Below are positions 27,566 to 38,335 of a stretch of 64,000 bases of DNA, one piece after another. Positions within the stretch are counted from its first letter, which is position 1. The number at the start of each line of letters is the position of its first letter. Below the pieces are notes generated by a model. That model had not been told where the DNA came from. It saw only the letters and a program-made list of their open reading frames with translations, and ran no database searches. Source of the stretch: Acidobacteriaceae bacterium (lineage in GTDB: Bacteria > Acidobacteriota > Terriglobia > Terriglobales > Acidobacteriaceae); the NCBI GenBank assembly GCA_003170825.1, contig PMYL01000054.1, forward strand, positions 183,894 through 247,893. The letters are read 5' to 3'. The translations under genes were made by a program, and so were the position numbers.

Positions 27566-27571
27566 TATAAT
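27566..27571 (+). promoter_or_regulatory. candidate -10 element
   Basis: TATAAT lies 26 bases before the ATG of the beta-propeller lipoprotein. No good -35 hexamer lies at 16-18 bases upstream, so the element may depend on an activator. Confidence 0.45.
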
Positions 27572-27596
27572 CGCGGAGTAAGCAGGAAAGAACTGA

Positions 27597-29165
27597 ATGA
27601 GGCTTTTTCCCATGAATTCATGCCAGGCGCGCGCGCGGTTGGTTCAAGCGGGCTCGCTCCTTGCGGCTGTCGCCCTGATTGCCGGTTGCGGCGACCGATA
27701 TCGGTCGGTGGTGACGCCGATCAACTCCAGCGGGCCAGCCGCGCAGCCGACGTCGTATGCGGCGGTGGTTTCGGCCCCTTCGACCACTACGCCCGGCATT
27801 GCCACGATCATCGACTACTCCGGCGATTCGGTGTTGGCCATTGCTCCCATCGGTCCCGGCCCGACTACCTTTACCGTGGACGCACTCGGCGACGATGGCT
27901 ACACCGTCAACAGCGACGGCACCTTGAGCAATTTCCCTGTTTCCCCCGCTCTGCAGGCAAAGCAGGTTACGTACACGACGCTGGCGAGTACGGCAGAGCC
28001 TGTGAACTTGTACTCGCCATCGGTCGGACTATGGGCCGCCGACCTCAATGGGAACGTCGCGGACGCTTTTACCGGGGGTACTGCGGCATTCAAGCTGGCC
28101 ATTCCGGTGGCGCCCACGCCAGTGACTATCGTGGGCTTGGGCTCTATCGGACAGCGCAATTACGCGATCAGCCAGAACCTTGCCACTCCCACTGGCGTGG
28201 AGTGTAACACCTCGCCCTCGACGGAGCCGACAGGGTTTGCGACACCCATCGAGGTGTCCAGCTATACGGCTGACACGCCGATCGCGGTAGGCAAGTGCCC
28301 CGTCTACGCCGTGCAGAGCGCAGATAACCGGCGATTCTTTGTATTGAACAGGGGAAGCGACACCATTACGGTAATCAACAGTCAGCTCAACACGCTGGAC
28401 AGCTGCACCCCGTTCAAGAACCAGAACGGCCAGACGGTGACTTGCCATCCCACTCTGCCGCTTTCGCTCACCGCTGTAAACGCTTTGAACGCTATAACCC
28501 CCGGTTCCGGCAACCCTCCCAACGGAACCGCCGGCATGACCTTGACCGCCGGTCCGGTCTATGCCGAGTACAGCGCCGCCACCAGCCAGTTGGTGGTGGC
28601 CGACTATGACGGTGGAACGATCAGCGTCATCGACGTAAGCCTGGATGAGTACGGCAACGACAGCCCGACCTTCGGCACCACGTTTACGATCCCGGTGGGC
28701 CAAACTCTCACCCCTTATCCGGCCAGCGTAACCGTACTGGCCGACGGTAGCCGCGCCTATACCGCCAATCAGGGAGACGGAGCGCAAAGCGGTAACGGTA
28801 CGGTAACGATCGTGAATCTGAGCAGTCACACGGTGGAAAAGACATTGCCCGTCACCGGCAACCCGCGCACCGTGGTTTCCACGCAAAACTCGAGTTTTGG
28901 CAAGGTCTACGTGGCCTCGCCGAACAGCCCTTACCTCACCATCCTCCGCACGGATCTTGATATTGTGGACACCACGATTCTGGTGGAGGGCAACATCGTG
29001 GATGTGCGGGTGACCACTCAGACCGGGACGAGCGGCAACCGCAATGCCGTCAGCCGCGTACCCGGGTACGGAGAGCCCTGCAATGTTCCGCCCACGCCGT
29101 CCAACCCGACACCCGCACCTACGGGCACACAGACGCTGTTGCAAGCCTGCCAGGCGTTGCCGTAG
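27597..29165 (+). CDS. beta-propeller-type lipoprotein
   Basis: A 522-residue exported lipoprotein with the lipobox LIAGC at residues 27-31 (modified Cys31). The mature part has repeated four-strand blades typical of YncE-like/PQQ propellers: SADNRRFFVLNRGSDTITVIN, LVVADYDGGTISVIDV and SRAYTANQGDGAQSGNGTVTIVN. Such proteins sit in the periplasm or on the outer membrane and usually bind partners rather than catalyse. The C-terminal tail is Pro/Thr-rich. AGGAAAG precedes the ATG. It is followed by a hairpin at 29189. Confidence 0.8.
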   Translation: MRLFPMNSCQARARLVQAGSLLAAVALIAGCGDRYRSVVTPINSSGPAAQPTSYAAVVSAPSTTTPGIATIIDYSGDSVLAIAPIGPGPTTFTVDALGDDGYTVNSDGTLSNFPVSPALQAKQVTYTTLASTAEPVNLYSPSVGLWAADLNGNVADAFTGGTAAFKLAIPVAPTPVTIVGLGSIGQRNYAISQNLATPTGVECNTSPSTEPTGFATPIEVSSYTADTPIAVGKCPVYAVQSADNRRFFVLNRGSDTITVINSQLNTLDSCTPFKNQNGQTVTCHPTLPLSLTAVNALNAITPGSGNPPNGTAGMTLTAGPVYAEYSAATSQLVVADYDGGTISVIDVSLDEYGNDSPTFGTTFTIPVGQTLTPYPASVTVLADGSRAYTANQGDGAQSGNGTVTIVNLSSHTVEKTLPVTGNPRTVVSTQNSSFGKVYVASPNSPYLTILRTDLDIVDTTILVEGNIVDVRVTTQTGTSGNRNAVSRVPGYGEPCNVPPTPSNPTPAPTGTQTLLQACQALP

Positions 29166-29188
29166 CAGATTTTGAACAGGTAGGGCTA

Positions 29189-29239
29189 GAAACAGCCAAA
29201 GGAATTCTTCCCGCAAGGGAGAGTTCCTTTGGCTGTTTC
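29189..29239 (+). terminator. hairpin after the lipoprotein gene
   Basis: A perfect 16-bp stem (29189-29204 with 29224-29239) has a 19-base loop that can itself pair (TTCCC with GGGA). The T tract is short, so termination may be weak. The stem covers an in-frame TTG that would otherwise extend tlyA, which argues for the later start at 29289. Confidence 0.65.
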
Positions 29240-29288
29240 CGCATCCGATTCGAAGAAAGCGGGGCGGTTTCGTTTGTCGCGTGAATCG

Positions 29289-30071
29289 ATGGAAAAGACG
29301 ACTGGCAGCGGGAAGATGCGCGTGGATGTTCTGTTGGTGGAGCGGGGCCTGGTTCCCAGCCGCGAACGGGCACGCGCGCTGATCCTTGCCGGGCGGGTTC
29401 TGGTGCGGGAACAGAAGGTGGATAAGCCGGGCACGATGGTTCCCGAGGATTCCCCGATCAGGCTGCTGGGCGAGGATCCGCCCTATGTGAGCCGCGGCGG
29501 GCTCAAGCTGGCGGGTGCGCTGGAGCACTGGCCGATCGCGGTGGCCGGCCGGGGCTGCCTGGACGTGGGCGCCTCGACCGGGGGATTTACCGATTGCCTG
29601 CTTCAGCACGGCGCCGCGCACGTGACCGCCGTCGATACCGGCTTCGGCCAGATTGCCATGAAGCTGCGCAACGACCCGCGCGTGCGGCTGCTGGAGCGCA
29701 CCAATGCCCGCTTTCTCGCCAAGGGAGCGCTGGAAGAGGGACGGGGTGCGCCGGCACTCACGCTGCTGGCGATGGACGTGTCGTTCATTTCGGCGACGCT
29801 ACTGCTGGGGCCGGTTGTGGCCGCGGCGCCTAATCTATCTGAGGCGGTGATCCTGGTGAAGCCGCAGTTTGAGGCGGGGCGCGGGCACGTGGGCAAGGGA
29901 GGAATCGTGCGCGATCCGGAGGCGCACCAACTGGCGATCGACAGAGTGGCCGATTGTGTCCGGACGCTGGGCTGGGAGGTGGTGGAGATGATTCCATCGC
30001 CGATTACCGGGGCGGAGGGAAACCGGGAGTTTCTGCTGTATGCGCGGCGGGGAGTTAGCAGGTTTCCATGA
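29289..30071 (+). CDS. tlyA: TlyA-family rRNA 2'-O-methyltransferase
   Basis: A 260-residue protein that methylates cytidine ribose in 16S and/or 23S rRNA (the capreomycin-sensitivity methyltransferase family, also annotated as hemolysin A). An N-terminal S4 RNA-binding domain (residues 10-70: MRVDVLLVERGLVPSRERAR) leads to an FtsJ-like domain with the SAM motif CLDVGASTGGFTDCLLQHGA and the catalytic region LLAMDVSFIS, then VKPQFEAG. I prefer the ATG at 29289; upstream starts fall in the hairpin. MRVDVL, nine codons later, is also possible. Confidence 0.9.
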   Translation: MEKTTGSGKMRVDVLLVERGLVPSRERARALILAGRVLVREQKVDKPGTMVPEDSPIRLLGEDPPYVSRGGLKLAGALEHWPIAVAGRGCLDVGASTGGFTDCLLQHGAAHVTAVDTGFGQIAMKLRNDPRVRLLERTNARFLAKGALEEGRGAPALTLLAMDVSFISATLLLGPVVAAAPNLSEAVILVKPQFEAGRGHVGKGGIVRDPEAHQLAIDRVADCVRTLGWEVVEMIPSPITGAEGNREFLLYARRGVSRFP

Positions 30072-30096
30072 ACCTTTATGTAGTACATTGTTCGAT

Positions 30097-30749
30097 ATGA
30101 AACGGGTACTGCTTGGACTGCTGCTGGTTTCAGGACTCCTCCTGATAGATCCGACTTTATTCTCACAGCCACATCGTTCTACGCCGCAGTATTGGACGGA
30201 AACAGAGTCGGAAACGCTTTGGAGAACCCGTTACTCCAATGAAGATTACGGGTTTTACGTCCTGCTCGACGCAGGAACTATTGGCCACGGAACACATAGT
30301 CCGGCCCCAAACCACGATTTTTTGTCTCTTTGCCAGATGTGGGACGGGAACAGCCTGCATCGACAAACGAGGAGCGATTGGTCTGGGTGGATGCGTCCTA
30401 CAACACTTCGGAGTATCAGACATTGTCCCGCGTTGCCTCCGAGCGGGTTCACCTCATGGACGATGAGAGAGGCGCATCTCACGTCGTAGAGCGCGAGTTT
30501 ACGAAACTGGCAGGCCTCACGGCGATCCTGTTCAGGATCGAATACTCGTCCCCCAAAGGCACGGTGGTTGAAGAGCAGATCATTGCTTCGCGCTCTGGAA
30601 TCATCTACACCATAGGGCTGCAAACAACGAAGGTAGAACTTGCCATTGACGAGGAACAATTCAGGAGAATACAGAGCGGATTTAAGCTACTCACGCTGCA
30701 CAATAGGGCAGTGCCTCAACTGAGAATTCAGCCTGATCCGGTACACTGA
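30097..30749 (+). pseudogene. secreted protein gene split by a frameshift at a T run
   Basis: From the ATG at 30097 the frame encodes a signal peptide (MKRVLLGLLLVSGLLLI) and about 60 mature residues. After NHDFLSL it becomes non-protein-like and stops at 30489. The other frame carries a sensible continuation (LPDVGREQPASTNEERLVWVD, then a beta-rich domain) to 30749. Six T residues at 30318-30323 mark the junction; a seventh would give NHDFFVSLPDVG and one 217-residue protein. The break may be a true mutation, slippage at the run, or a sequencing error. The product is not recognised. Confidence 0.65.
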
Positions 30750-30755
30750 GACCGC

Positions 30756-31613
30756 ATGGTTCGCGTTGCCATTGTTTGCAAGCCGCAGAAGGAAGAGCTG
30801 ACCCGGCTACTGCCGGAGCTGATCGGATGGCTGCGCCAGCGCGGCTATGAGCCGCTGCTGGACCTGGAGGGCGGCCAGTACACCACGGCTGCTCCGGCGG
30901 TGGACCGGACGGAGATGCCCGCGTGGGCGCCTGAGCTGGTGATCGTTCTGGGCGGGGACGGGACGCTGCTGTCGGTCGCACGCATATTTGCCGCAACGGG
31001 CACGCCCATTCTCAGCGTGAATCTTGGACTCCTCGGATTCTTGACCGAGATTCGCCTGGCCGACCTCTATTCGACGCTGGAGGGCTGGCGCACGGATTGC
31101 CACGGCCTGGATGAGCGGGCGATGCTTCATGCCGAACTGTGGCGTGACGGCGCGTTGTGCTCCAGCTATGAGGCGCTGAACGAAGTGGTGGTCTCCAAGG
31201 GCGACATTGCCCGCATGGGAGACTTCGCGGTGGAGCTGGACGGCAAGAGTGTGGCCCGCTTCCGCGCCGACGGCGTGATCGTTTCCACCCCGACCGGTTC
31301 CACGGCTTACACGCTGGCGGCCAACGGTCCCATCCTGACGCCGGACGTGGATGCAATGGTGGTTACGCCCATCTGCCCTCACCTGCTGACGCTGCGGCCC
31401 ATTGTGGTGCGCGGCGACGCTTCGCTCACAGTCCGGGTGGAGGGCATCCCGAACCAAGCTCTGCTGACCGTGGATGGCCAGCAGGCTGTCGGGCTGCAAA
31501 GGGGCGACGAGGTGCGTTGCCAGCGGTCGCGCTACTCGGTGAAGCTGGTGAGGATGAGCGAGAGCGGTTTCTTTGAGGCGTTGCGCAGCAAGCTGAGCTG
31601 GGGAGAGCGGTAG
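30756..31613 (+). CDS. nadK: NAD kinase
   Basis: It phosphorylates NAD to NADP using ATP or polyphosphate. In the 285-residue protein, the diagnostic GGDGT is at 66-70 (LVIVLGGDGTLLS), followed by SVNLGLLGFLTEI and the NE-containing segment YEALNEVVVSKGDIARM. The C-terminal region has ADGVIVSTPTGSTAY and the SLTVRVEG strand. The length is normal. It starts 7 bases after the frameshifted upstream gene and is probably co-transcribed with it. The second NAD gene of the window, nadE, is 7 kb away. Confidence 0.95.
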   Translation: MVRVAIVCKPQKEELTRLLPELIGWLRQRGYEPLLDLEGGQYTTAAPAVDRTEMPAWAPELVIVLGGDGTLLSVARIFAATGTPILSVNLGLLGFLTEIRLADLYSTLEGWRTDCHGLDERAMLHAELWRDGALCSSYEALNEVVVSKGDIARMGDFAVELDGKSVARFRADGVIVSTPTGSTAYTLAANGPILTPDVDAMVVTPICPHLLTLRPIVVRGDASLTVRVEGIPNQALLTVDGQQAVGLQRGDEVRCQRSRYSVKLVRMSESGFFEALRSKLSWGER

Positions 31614-31643
31614 AGGCCTTTTCGAGACGCAAATGACGGCGGC

Positions 31644-33554
<1,911 letters not shown>

Positions 33555-33711
33555 CTCTTCCAAGAGTACTGTGTTGCGGGGATCGCCGGCAGGCCGGGCA
33601 GGGCCGATCCGGCGATGACCCAGCGCTATGTTGTTTGAGGCCAGCGCGGCACAGGGCCCAAACGGCCTATACTTTCCTTTGTCGGATTTCTTCAAAAGAG
33701 GGAGCATCCAG

Positions 33712-35130
33712 ATGTCTTCGACCGCTGTTGCCTATGCCCGCCAGAACCACCCCCGCTTCTTGAATGAACTGAAGGCCCTGCTGCGCATTCCTTCGGTCTC
33801 CACGCTGCCCGAACACAAGGGCGACTGCCGTCGCGCCGCCGAGGTGCTGGCCGCCGAACTGACCCGCATCGGCATGGAGCACGCTCGGCTGATTGAAACC
33901 GCGGGCCACCCGCTGGTCTATGCCGACTGGCTGCACGCCGCCGGCAAACCCGGGGCCCCCGCGTCCGCCGCGGCGGATTCGTCCGCGGGGTGGAAGCCCA
34001 CCGCGCTCTTTTACGGCCACTATGATGTGCAACCAACCGACCCGCTGGACGAGTGGGTTTCTCCGCCCTTCGAGCCGGAGGAGCGCAACGGCAACCTCTA
34101 CGCCCGCGGCTCAGCGGACGACAAGGGCCAGGTGTGGGCGCAGGTGAAGGGGCTGGAGTCGCTGCTGGCCGCCAACGGCAAGCTGCCGTTGAATGTGCGC
34201 GTCTTGCTGGAGGGCGAAGAGGAGGTTGGAGGGGAGGGAATTGCGCGCTTTGTCGCCTCCAAGCCGGCAGAGTTGAAGGCGGATTTTGCCTTGGTCTCCG
34301 ATACCGAGTTGTTCGCGCCCGGCCTGCCGACTTTGTGCGTGGGGCTGCGGGGCATGATCTACACCGAACTCGAAGTGCGCGGCGCCAAGAGCGACCTGCA
34401 CTCCGGCATGTACGGCGGCGCGGCTCCCAATCCGTTCGTGTCGCTGGCGCAGATTCTGGCCAAGCTCAAGGACGAGAACGGCCACATTCTCATTCCCGGC
34501 TTTTACGACGACATCATCGCTCCCAGCCCAGAGGAACTGGCCGCCTGGCGCAGCCTGCCATTCGACGAAGAGCAGTACCGCATCACCGAAGTGGGCTCGC
34601 GCACGCTGGTGGGCGAGGCCAGCTACAGCGTACTGGAGCGCACCTGGGCCCGGCCCACTCTGGACGTGCACGGCATCCCCGGCGGCTTTACGGGCGCGGG
34701 CGCCAAGACAGTGATCCCCGCCAAGGCCGTCGCCAAGGTCTCCATGCGTCTGGTTCCCGGCATGACGACGGCCAAGGCCTTTGCCCTGTACAAGGGCTTT
34801 GTGGAGCAGATTGCGCCCGGCGGAGTGGATGTGGAGGTGCGGCTGATCAGCGCCGGCGAACCCTGCCTGATTCCCGTCGACAACACGTACGTTCGGGCGG
34901 CTACCCGCGCGCTCAAAGAAGTTTGGGGCAAGGAGACGGTCTTTATCCGCTCCGGCGGGTCCATCCCCATCGTTGGCGACTTTGACCGTCACCTGGGCAT
35001 GCCCAGCGTAATGATGGGCTTCGGGCTGCCCGATGACAACATCCACGCCCCCAACGAGAAGTTCCATCTGAAGAACTTCGAGCTGGGCATCGAGTCGATC
35101 GTGCGTTTCCTGGAGGAAGCCGGACGGTAG
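33712..35130 (+). CDS. M20 family dipeptidase
   Basis: A 472-residue zinc-dependent peptidase of the M20 (PepV/CNDP-like) family that cleaves dipeptides in the cytoplasm. The metal site is visible as GHYDVQP (about residues 103-109), followed by DDKGQ (Asp bridging the two zincs) and EGEEEVGG with the catalytic Glu. A dimerisation domain of about 115 residues interrupts the catalytic domain. The ATG at 33712 follows GAGGGAGCATCCAG; the upstream frame is non-coding. TATACT at 33668 could be its -10. It is divergent from the ABC-F gene. Confidence 0.9.
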   Translation: MSSTAVAYARQNHPRFLNELKALLRIPSVSTLPEHKGDCRRAAEVLAAELTRIGMEHARLIETAGHPLVYADWLHAAGKPGAPASAAADSSAGWKPTALFYGHYDVQPTDPLDEWVSPPFEPEERNGNLYARGSADDKGQVWAQVKGLESLLAANGKLPLNVRVLLEGEEEVGGEGIARFVASKPAELKADFALVSDTELFAPGLPTLCVGLRGMIYTELEVRGAKSDLHSGMYGGAAPNPFVSLAQILAKLKDENGHILIPGFYDDIIAPSPEELAAWRSLPFDEEQYRITEVGSRTLVGEASYSVLERTWARPTLDVHGIPGGFTGAGAKTVIPAKAVAKVSMRLVPGMTTAKAFALYKGFVEQIAPGGVDVEVRLISAGEPCLIPVDNTYVRAATRALKEVWGKETVFIRSGGSIPIVGDFDRHLGMPSVMMGFGLPDDNIHAPNEKFHLKNFELGIESIVRFLEEAGR

Positions 35131-35272
35131 AACTGGAATCCCAGGTCTGAAAATCCAGACCTGGGGCACCCGGCCAGTGGCCTATTGGTTCCTCCACATC
35201 AATACCCCGGCGGATCTTCGCCGCGCAGAGGCGCATGGCGGGCCTCGCATCGCGTAAGCTGATTCTACGGCG

Positions 35273-36145
35273 ATGTCCGACTCTTCCTTCAATCCGGAGC
35301 TTTCAGAGACGCTGATTCCTGAGCTTTCCGAGACGCTGGGCGGAACCCAAGACGGCGAGCGGGAGCACACCGAGCAGCCGGCCGGCGCGCTGTCTGAGCC
35401 TATCATCTCGTTCAGCCACGTCTCCATCTCGTTTGATGGCCGGTCAGTTCTGGAGGACATGAGCTTTTTTGTAGATCGCGGCCAAACCCTCTGCATTCTG
35501 GGCCGCAGCGGCGTGGGCAAGTCGGTGGCCCTGCGTATGCTGATGGGTTTTCTGAAGCCGGATTCCGGGTCCATCCGTGTCGAGGGCGAAGAGACGAACG
35601 GCCTCAGCGAAGAGGGCATGCGGGCCATTCGCAAACGGGTGACCATGGTTTTCCAGAACGGGGCGCTCTTCGACTCGTTGAGCGTGCGCGAGAACGTCGC
35701 GTTTCCGTTGCGGGAGCGCAGCGGCCTGGACGAGGACCAGATTCAACATGTTGTGGATCGCTTGATCGGGCTGGTGGGAGCTGAAGACGTGGCGGATGCG
35801 TTTCCGGCCAGCCTCTCGACCGGGCGCAAGCGCGCCGTGGCGATTGCCCGGGCGCTGGCGGCGCAGCCCGAGGTGGTGCTTTACGACGAGCCGACTACCA
35901 TGGTCGACCCCATTATCGCCCGCCGCCTTGGGGACCTGATTCAGCGTCTCAAGCGGCAGCTTGGATTTACCAGCATCGTGGTCACCCACGACATGCGCTT
36001 TGCCGAGCGGCTTGCCGACCTGGTGCTCTTCCTCCATCAGGGTCGGGCTCAATTTTTCGGCCCGCTCAAAGGCTTTCTGGCCTCTTCCGATCCGCATATT
36101 CAGCAATTTCTTGCCCTGGATGCCTATGTATTACCTTCGGAATGA
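35273..36145 (+). CDS. orphan Mla-type ABC transporter ATPase
   Basis: A 290-residue ATPase closest to MlaF/Ttg2A, the energiser of phospholipid transport between membranes. Walker A is GRSGVGKS (about residues 80-87), the Q-loop is VFQNGALFDSLSV, Walker B is VVLYDEPTTMVDP, and the H-loop is VVTHDMRFAERLA. The signature is LSTGRKRA where LSGGMRRR-like is expected. The N-terminus has an 8-residue tandem duplication (PELSETLIPELSETL) and is otherwise acidic and disordered. No MlaE permease, MlaD or other partner is adjacent; the gene stands alone. Confidence 0.82.
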   Translation: MSDSSFNPELSETLIPELSETLGGTQDGEREHTEQPAGALSEPIISFSHVSISFDGRSVLEDMSFFVDRGQTLCILGRSGVGKSVALRMLMGFLKPDSGSIRVEGEETNGLSEEGMRAIRKRVTMVFQNGALFDSLSVRENVAFPLRERSGLDEDQIQHVVDRLIGLVGAEDVADAFPASLSTGRKRAVAIARALAAQPEVVLYDEPTTMVDPIIARRLGDLIQRLKRQLGFTSIVVTHDMRFAERLADLVLFLHQGRAQFFGPLKGFLASSDPHIQQFLALDAYVLPSE

Positions 36146-36326
36146 GTTATTTGCCATTTAGTAACCTGAGATATTTATCATCTAGTAACCATGGAATTAT
36201 GCGATTTTTCTTGCCATTTTCCGGTACTCCGGGCGATGCTTGAGGAGTCGGCTTCCCCCGAGGTTTGACAGAGGAATTTTTGGGAAAACAACCCACGGAA
36301 GCGGGGATGCCAGACCAGGCATGGTT

Positions 36327-36335
36327 TGGTATAAT
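36327..36335 (+). promoter_or_regulatory. extended -10 promoter
   Basis: TGGTATAAT matches the TGnTATAAT extended -10 consensus exactly; no -35 hexamer is needed with this element. It would produce a leader of about 400 nt before the transferase start. Confidence 0.55.
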
Positions 36336-36516
36336 TGGTTTGTTCTCATTGATTTCCATCCTCATCAACAGTTAAGGATGGGGTTCCGTTTGTTGTGTTC
36401 CGCTTTCATACGATCGGGCGAATCCGATCGCAGCCATACGTGTTTGCCGTCAGGCAATGACGACAGGCTGTATTCGACAGTTGTCTGGCGCCGGCGATGG
36501 GTAACGTAGAATGAGA

Positions 36517-36534
36517 GTCCTGCCATGGCAGGAC
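36517..36534. promoter_or_regulatory. perfect 18-bp palindrome, candidate operator
   Basis: GTCCTGCCATGGCAGGAC is its own reverse complement. It lies 5 bases after TAGAAT (36507-36512), a possible second -10 element, so a bound dimeric regulator would block that start site. It is about 210 bases before the transferase gene. Confidence 0.5.
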
Positions 36535-36742
36535 GAGGCAGCGAGGGCTCATTGCAAGCAACCGATTGGGCTGCATCAAGTTCGGGCAACCCGGAACGAC
36601 AAAAGGGTGTCCAACAAACAGGTCCTTCCCCCCGCCGCACACGATTTTTGTTTCCTTGTTTCGTTTTTTGCGTGGTTCTTTCCTGGGATGACACCCCCAC
36701 TACCTCCCCGACGTTTTGAAGTTTGAGGTCTGCGGAACGCAT

Positions 36743-38257
36743 ATGGCGACATCGGAATTCTGGCAAAGAGTTTCAGCTTCAGTGATATCTGCCCCTGAAT
36801 GGGCGGAAACGGCAGTAAAATCCACGCGCAGCGCGCGGGGCACGGTCAAGCTATGGATGGTTGTGGATGGAATTACGGTCCTTGGGGCTGCGGTACTCGC
36901 CACACTATACGAATTTCATACGGGGCCGGTGGCTGGCGCAAGGGGGTTCTGGCACGGCACGCTCATTCATGGCCGTTCGATGGGCATTCTTCTGGCCCTT
37001 TTGTGCGGATTTACGATCTCACTCATCATCACCAGCCGGCGGTTGCATTTGTATACCCCAACGCGCCTGACCGGCTTTCTGCATGAGCAGAGGCTGAGCG
37101 TGCAGGCCTGCTTCACCTCCGGCCTTCTGCTGACCGGCGCACTGTATCTGGTTCATGCAGAGGACATTCCCCGCAGTATCGTGCTGATCACGGTGGGGCT
37201 GGTGACCATTTCGCTCAGCCTGCGCCGCCTGGTTTACCGCGTGATGATCTATCGGCGCTTCGAGCGCGGCGTGGGCACACGCAACATACTCATCGTGGGC
37301 ACCGGGCCTGAGGCACATGCACTCCGCCATCACCTGGAGAGCATACGGAATCTTGGTTACACCTTCAAGGGTTTCATCGACTTTCCGGGCATCCGTTCCG
37401 GTTTTACGGCGACCTCCGGCGACGTGGTGGGGACACTCGACACGATGTTCCAGCATGCGCGCAAGCAATTTGTGGATGAAATCTTCTTCACCGCTCCCTG
37501 CGAGCGGGGGATCGTCCAGGACGTTCTGGCACAGGCTCGCGCGCAGGGCGTGGACCTGCGGATGGTTCCGGAGATGTACGACGGCCTGGCGTGGAACAGT
37601 TCCATCGAGTACATAGGCCAGTTCCCGACCATTCCGCTGCACTGCGGCCACGTGCCCGAGCTTGGCCTGTTGCTGAAGCGAGTGGTCGATATCGTGTTTT
37701 CCAGCCTGGTATTGATTGTTCTTTCGCCGGTGCTGCTGGCCATCGCCATCGCCATCAAGCTGGATTCGAGCGGCCCGGTCTTGTTCTTCTCGGAGCGCAT
37801 CGGCAAGAAGGGCCGTGTTTTCCGCTGCACCAAGTTCCGCACCATGGTCCGCGATGCGGAGAAGCGGCGTGCCGACGTGATGCACATGAATGAACGCGAC
37901 GGCGTGCTGTTCAAGATATCCAACGATCCCCGCATCACCAAGCTGGGCCGCTTTCTACGCAAGTATTCGCTGGACGAGCTGCCCCAATTCTTCAATGTTC
38001 TGCGCGGCGACATGAGTGTTGTCGGTCCTCGTCCGCCCATCGGGAGCGAAGTGCGGGAGTATAAGCTCAGCCACCTGCGCCGCCTGGACGTGACCCCTGG
38101 CATCACCGGCCTGTGGCAAGTGCAGGCGCGCCAGGACCCCTCGTTCGACAACTATATCTCGCTGGATGTGGCGTACATCGAGAACTGGAGCGTCTGGCTG
38201 GATATCAAGATCATCATGCGCACGATCGGCGTGGTCTTTGCCGGAACCGGGACGTAG
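36743..38257 (+). CDS. exopolysaccharide polyprenyl glycosylphosphotransferase
   Basis: A 504-residue initiating sugar-phosphate transferase (WcaJ/GumD type) that loads the first sugar phosphate onto undecaprenyl phosphate at the inner membrane. There are about four N-terminal helices (residues 35-155), a CoA-binding-like Rossmann domain (about 170-290: NILIVGTGPEAHALRHHLE), one helix (about 310-335) and the catalytic domain. Catalytic motifs visible are KFRTM, KYSLDELPQFFNVLRGDMSVVGPRP and PGITGLWQV. The ATG at 36743 is used; an in-frame TTG lies nine codons earlier. No other capsule genes are adjacent. Confidence 0.9.
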   Translation: MATSEFWQRVSASVISAPEWAETAVKSTRSARGTVKLWMVVDGITVLGAAVLATLYEFHTGPVAGARGFWHGTLIHGRSMGILLALLCGFTISLIITSRRLHLYTPTRLTGFLHEQRLSVQACFTSGLLLTGALYLVHAEDIPRSIVLITVGLVTISLSLRRLVYRVMIYRRFERGVGTRNILIVGTGPEAHALRHHLESIRNLGYTFKGFIDFPGIRSGFTATSGDVVGTLDTMFQHARKQFVDEIFFTAPCERGIVQDVLAQARAQGVDLRMVPEMYDGLAWNSSIEYIGQFPTIPLHCGHVPELGLLLKRVVDIVFSSLVLIVLSPVLLAIAIAIKLDSSGPVLFFSERIGKKGRVFRCTKFRTMVRDAEKRRADVMHMNERDGVLFKISNDPRITKLGRFLRKYSLDELPQFFNVLRGDMSVVGPRPPIGSEVREYKLSHLRRLDVTPGITGLWQVQARQDPSFDNYISLDVAYIENWSVWLDIKIIMRTIGVVFAGTGT

Positions 38258-38335
38258 GCTTTGTTCTTTGCTCGGGGTTCATGGGCCGTCTCTGAACGAG
38301 GCGGCCCATTCGATTTGTGGGATTAAACTGGGTGT

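Larger units (their letters stand above)
36146..36742 (+). other. 597-base non-coding leader or intergenic region
   Basis: No frame here encodes a credible protein. The region holds an extended -10 promoter (36327-36335), a perfect 18-bp palindrome (36517-36534), a complementary pair GGGTGTC (36605-36611) and GACACCC (36690-36696), and a T/C-rich stretch (36640-36690). I looked for a c-di-GMP riboswitch because exopolysaccharide genes often have one, and did not recognise its core motifs. Confidence 0.6.

Noticed and set aside
28029..29621. 530-codon open frame on the minus strand
   Set aside because: It is antisense to the beta-propeller lipoprotein and tlyA, crosses the terminator, and has no start signal.
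36146..36742. c-di-GMP riboswitch upstream of the exopolysaccharide transferase
   Set aside because: The conserved riboswitch core elements were not recognisable, and no expression-platform terminator is present.
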